Below, piece after piece: positions 62,296-64,000 of a DNA stretch of 64,000 nucleotides. The stretch's first letter is position 1. The number at the start of each line of letters is the position of its first letter. The position numbers and the translations under genes were made by a program. The stretch is taken from NCBI GenBank assembly GCA_012103255.1, contig WLXD01000002.1:930001-994000 (forward strand), read 5' to 3'. The notes beneath the pieces are model-generated. The model did not search any database and was not told the DNA's origin. It was given only the letters and a program-made list of their open reading frames with translations. This DNA comes from Acidobacteriota bacterium (GTDB lineage: Bacteria > Acidobacteriota > UBA890 > WLXD01).

Positions 62296-64000
62296 ATGCG
62301 GCGAATCAGCCTGGCCCTTGGTGTGTTCCTGTGTCTGTCCGCTCCGGCGACGGCTCAGCAGGTCACCCCCATCGTTCACGAACTCGACAACGGGATGAAG
62401 TTCCTCCTCATCCCGCGACCCGGCGACCCCAACATCTCCGCGGGCTGGGTGACGAAGGTCGGCTCAGTTAATGAGAGCGCCGGTACAACCGGCGTTGCCC
62501 ATTTGTTCGAACACATGATGTTCAAGGGCACCGATACGATCGGCACGACCGACGCCGAAGCCGATCGGCGCGTCATCGAACACCTCGATGGTCTGCATGC
62601 TCAGATCCGTGAGCACGAGCAGGAACTGATCCGCCAGGAGCGCCTGGGGCTGATCGACGACTGGAAGAACCCGGAGCACCGGACTCCGGCGCATCAGGAG
62701 TTGATGGACGACTTCCAGACGGCGCTCGACGAGCAAAAAGGGCTGATCATCAAAGATGACTTTGACCGGATCTACACCGGCCAGGGTGCCTCCGGAATGA
62801 ACGCCGGAACCGGCAACGACTTCACCGTCTACTTCATCAACGTTCCCGCCAACAAGCTGGAGCTGTGGTTCTGGATGGAGTCCGATCGGCTGCAGAATCC
62901 GGTATTCCGGGAGTTCTACAGCGAACGCGACGTTGTGCACGAGGAGCGCCGTCTTCGAGTCGATAGCACCCCCACGGGGCTACTGACCGAACAGTTCAAC
63001 GCCATGTTCTGGGAGTCCTCGCCCTACGGCTGGCCGATCGGCGGTTGGCCCAGCGACCTCTATGGCATGACGCGCGAGGAGGCTCTGGCCTTCTTCGACG
63101 TGTACTACGCGCCCAACAACCTGGCAGCGGCGCTGGTCGGCGATTTCGATCCCGACGAGGCCATCGCCTGGGCCGAACAGTACTTCGGCGGCATTCCGCG
63201 CGGGCCGCGTGAGCCCGAGCCCGTGCGCACCTGGGAGATGGAGCAGCAGGGCGAGAAGCGGATGTACGGCACGGCTGACACAACGCCACAGGTACAGATT
63301 CGGTACCACACGGTGGCCGACGGTCACGTCGATGAGCCCGCCTTGGTCGTGATGGGGCAGGTGCTGTCGGGCCGCACTGGGCGGCTGTTCAAGTCGATCG
63401 TCGAGGAGCAGGAACTCGCCACCCAGGCATCGGGTGGGCAGAACGGCTTCAAGTACGACGGATACTTCCAGCTCACCGGTCTCGCCAAGGACGGGGTAAC
63501 GCCCGAGCAGGTCGAAGAGGCGATCTACTCCGAGATCGAGAAACTGAAGAGCGAGGTCGTGGGTGAGCGCGAGCTGCAGAAGGTCAAGAACCAGAATGCA
63601 GCGGCCGAATTCAGACGGCTTCAGGGCAGTTTCGGCCTGATGGTCCAGCTGTTGCTCAACGAAGCTGGCCGAGGCTGGGATGTCATCAACACCGTGGGCC
63701 CCAAGCTTCAGGCTGTGACGGTCGAGGACATCCAGCGCGTCGCCAACGAATACTTCGATGATGACAAACGCGCGGTGGCCATCTATACGCGCGACGAAAA
63801 CGCCGCCCCGGTCGACCCACGTCTTGCGGGCCTCGACGACGCCGAGCGCCAGCAGATCGGCATGGTCCAGCAACAGCTCGCTGGAGCCACAGCCGAGCTG
63901 CTACCACAGCTGCAGCAGCAGCTCGTCGGTATGGAAGCTCAAGCATCGCAGGTACCGGAAGAGAACCAGGACATGTTCCAGCTGATACTGGAACTTGTTC
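62296..64000 (+). CDS. M16-family zinc peptidase, cut by the window end
   Basis: At least 568 residues of a secreted insulinase-type peptidase. CGGAGG lies before the ATG, and a signal peptide ends at PATAQQ. VAHLFEHMMFKG is the inverted HxxEH zinc motif; the third ligand is in VVHEERRLRVD. Between them is an insertion of about 60 residues with coiled-coil character (VIEHLDGLHAQIREHEQELI). DVYYAPNNLAAALVGDFDPD begins the substrate-recognition part of the first domain, and the inactive-type second half starts before the window ends. It probably works in the periplasm. Confidence 0.9.
   Translation, partial: MRRISLALGVFLCLSAPATAQQVTPIVHELDNGMKFLLIPRPGDPNISAGWVTKVGSVNESAGTTGVAHLFEHMMFKGTDTIGTTDAEADRRVIEHLDGLHAQIREHEQELIRQERLGLIDDWKNPEHRTPAHQELMDDFQTALDEQKGLIIKDDFDRIYTGQGASGMNAGTGNDFTVYFINVPANKLELWFWMESDRLQNPVFREFYSERDVVHEERRLRVDSTPTGLLTEQFNAMFWESSPYGWPIGGWPSDLYGMTREEALAFFDVYYAPNNLAAALVGDFDPDEAIAWAEQYFGGIPRGPREPEPVRTWEMEQQGEKRMYGTADTTPQVQIRYHTVADGHVDEPALVVMGQVLSGRTGRLFKSIVEEQELATQASGGQNGFKYDGYFQLTGLAKDGVTPEQVEEAIYSEIEKLKSEVVGERELQKVKNQNAAAEFRRLQGSFGLMVQLLLNEAGRGWDVINTVGPKLQAVTVEDIQRVANEYFDDDKRAVAIYTRDENAAPVDPRLAGLDDAERQQIGMVQQQLAGATAELLPQLQQQLVGMEAQASQVPEENQDMFQLILELV

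Noticed and set aside
62980-63873. Minus-strand open frame opposite the M16 peptidase
   Set aside because: Antisense to a clear HxxEH peptidase frame; composition is typical of shadow frames.

Overview
The window is a GC-rich, densely packed bacterial chromosome segment with strong Shine-Dalgarno sites and many 4-bp ATGA or GTGA gene overlaps. Three large orphan MacB/FtsX-type permeases, two of them directly behind PadR repressors, are a hallmark of Acidobacteriota and some allied deep-branching lineages. BolA, a CGFS glutaredoxin and a glutathione-transferase-like protein point to thiol and Fe-S metabolism like that of proteobacteria. I cannot name the phylum with certainty. No rRNA, tRNA, CRISPR array, IS element or prophage is visible, and no gene-free stretch exceeds 300 bases.

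1-11.0 kb: an M24 peptidase start, a PadR/permease pair with a large dyad operator, a coupled trio (zinc dehydrogenase, VanX-like lipoprotein, NAL-like aldolase) and a second orphan permease. 9.5-14.4 kb: a minus-strand operon encoding a PaaABC-like diiron oxygenase whose PaaD subunit is split into two genes. It runs on without a gap into a quaternary-amine-type ABC transporter with a substrate-binding/permease fusion and an ATPase with an aberrant Walker A. This operon is my main candidate for something new. 14.5-18.6 kb: a secreted eight-cysteine peptide, a membrane thioredoxin-like protein, a small HCC zinc-finger protein, an ECF sigma/anti-sigma pair with an 11-G tract at the sigma start, a divergent sigma-54-type activator and an ACT protein.

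18.7-31.6 kb: a GST-like gene, then an apparent surface-polymer operon (response regulator, HEAT protein, processive GT2, YaiO-like barrel, membrane tandem phosphatase, dolichol/phytol-kinase-like enzyme). It faces a REC-HD-GYP gene, followed by a CTG-start MFS gene and a beta-propeller diguanylate cyclase. Synthesis and breakdown of c-di-GMP thus flank a polysaccharide locus. 31.8-36.8 kb: BolA, Grx4, YihY, a PLP decarboxylase, an SRAP protein and an LLM-fold oxidoreductase. 36.8-46.0 kb: an apparent N-heterocycle uptake and catabolism island with CoxG, NCS2, amidase, cyclase-type hydrolase, NCS1 and a CoxMLS-type molybdenum hydroxylase.

46.1-64.0 kb: a sulfatase-fold lipoprotein, a YbdK-type ligase, a YdeI-like protein, an S9 peptidase, a class V aminotransferase, a nitrilase, a diaminopropionate ammonia-lyase-like enzyme, a penicillin acylase family lipoprotein, an ArsC-like protein, a second PadR/permease pair, an amidohydrolase behind a tandem operator, and an M16 peptidase that runs off the end. 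Three genes carry frame lesions (20.4-21.9, 43.2-45.6 and 52.8-53.7 kb). One is explained exactly by an 8-bp tandem duplication.
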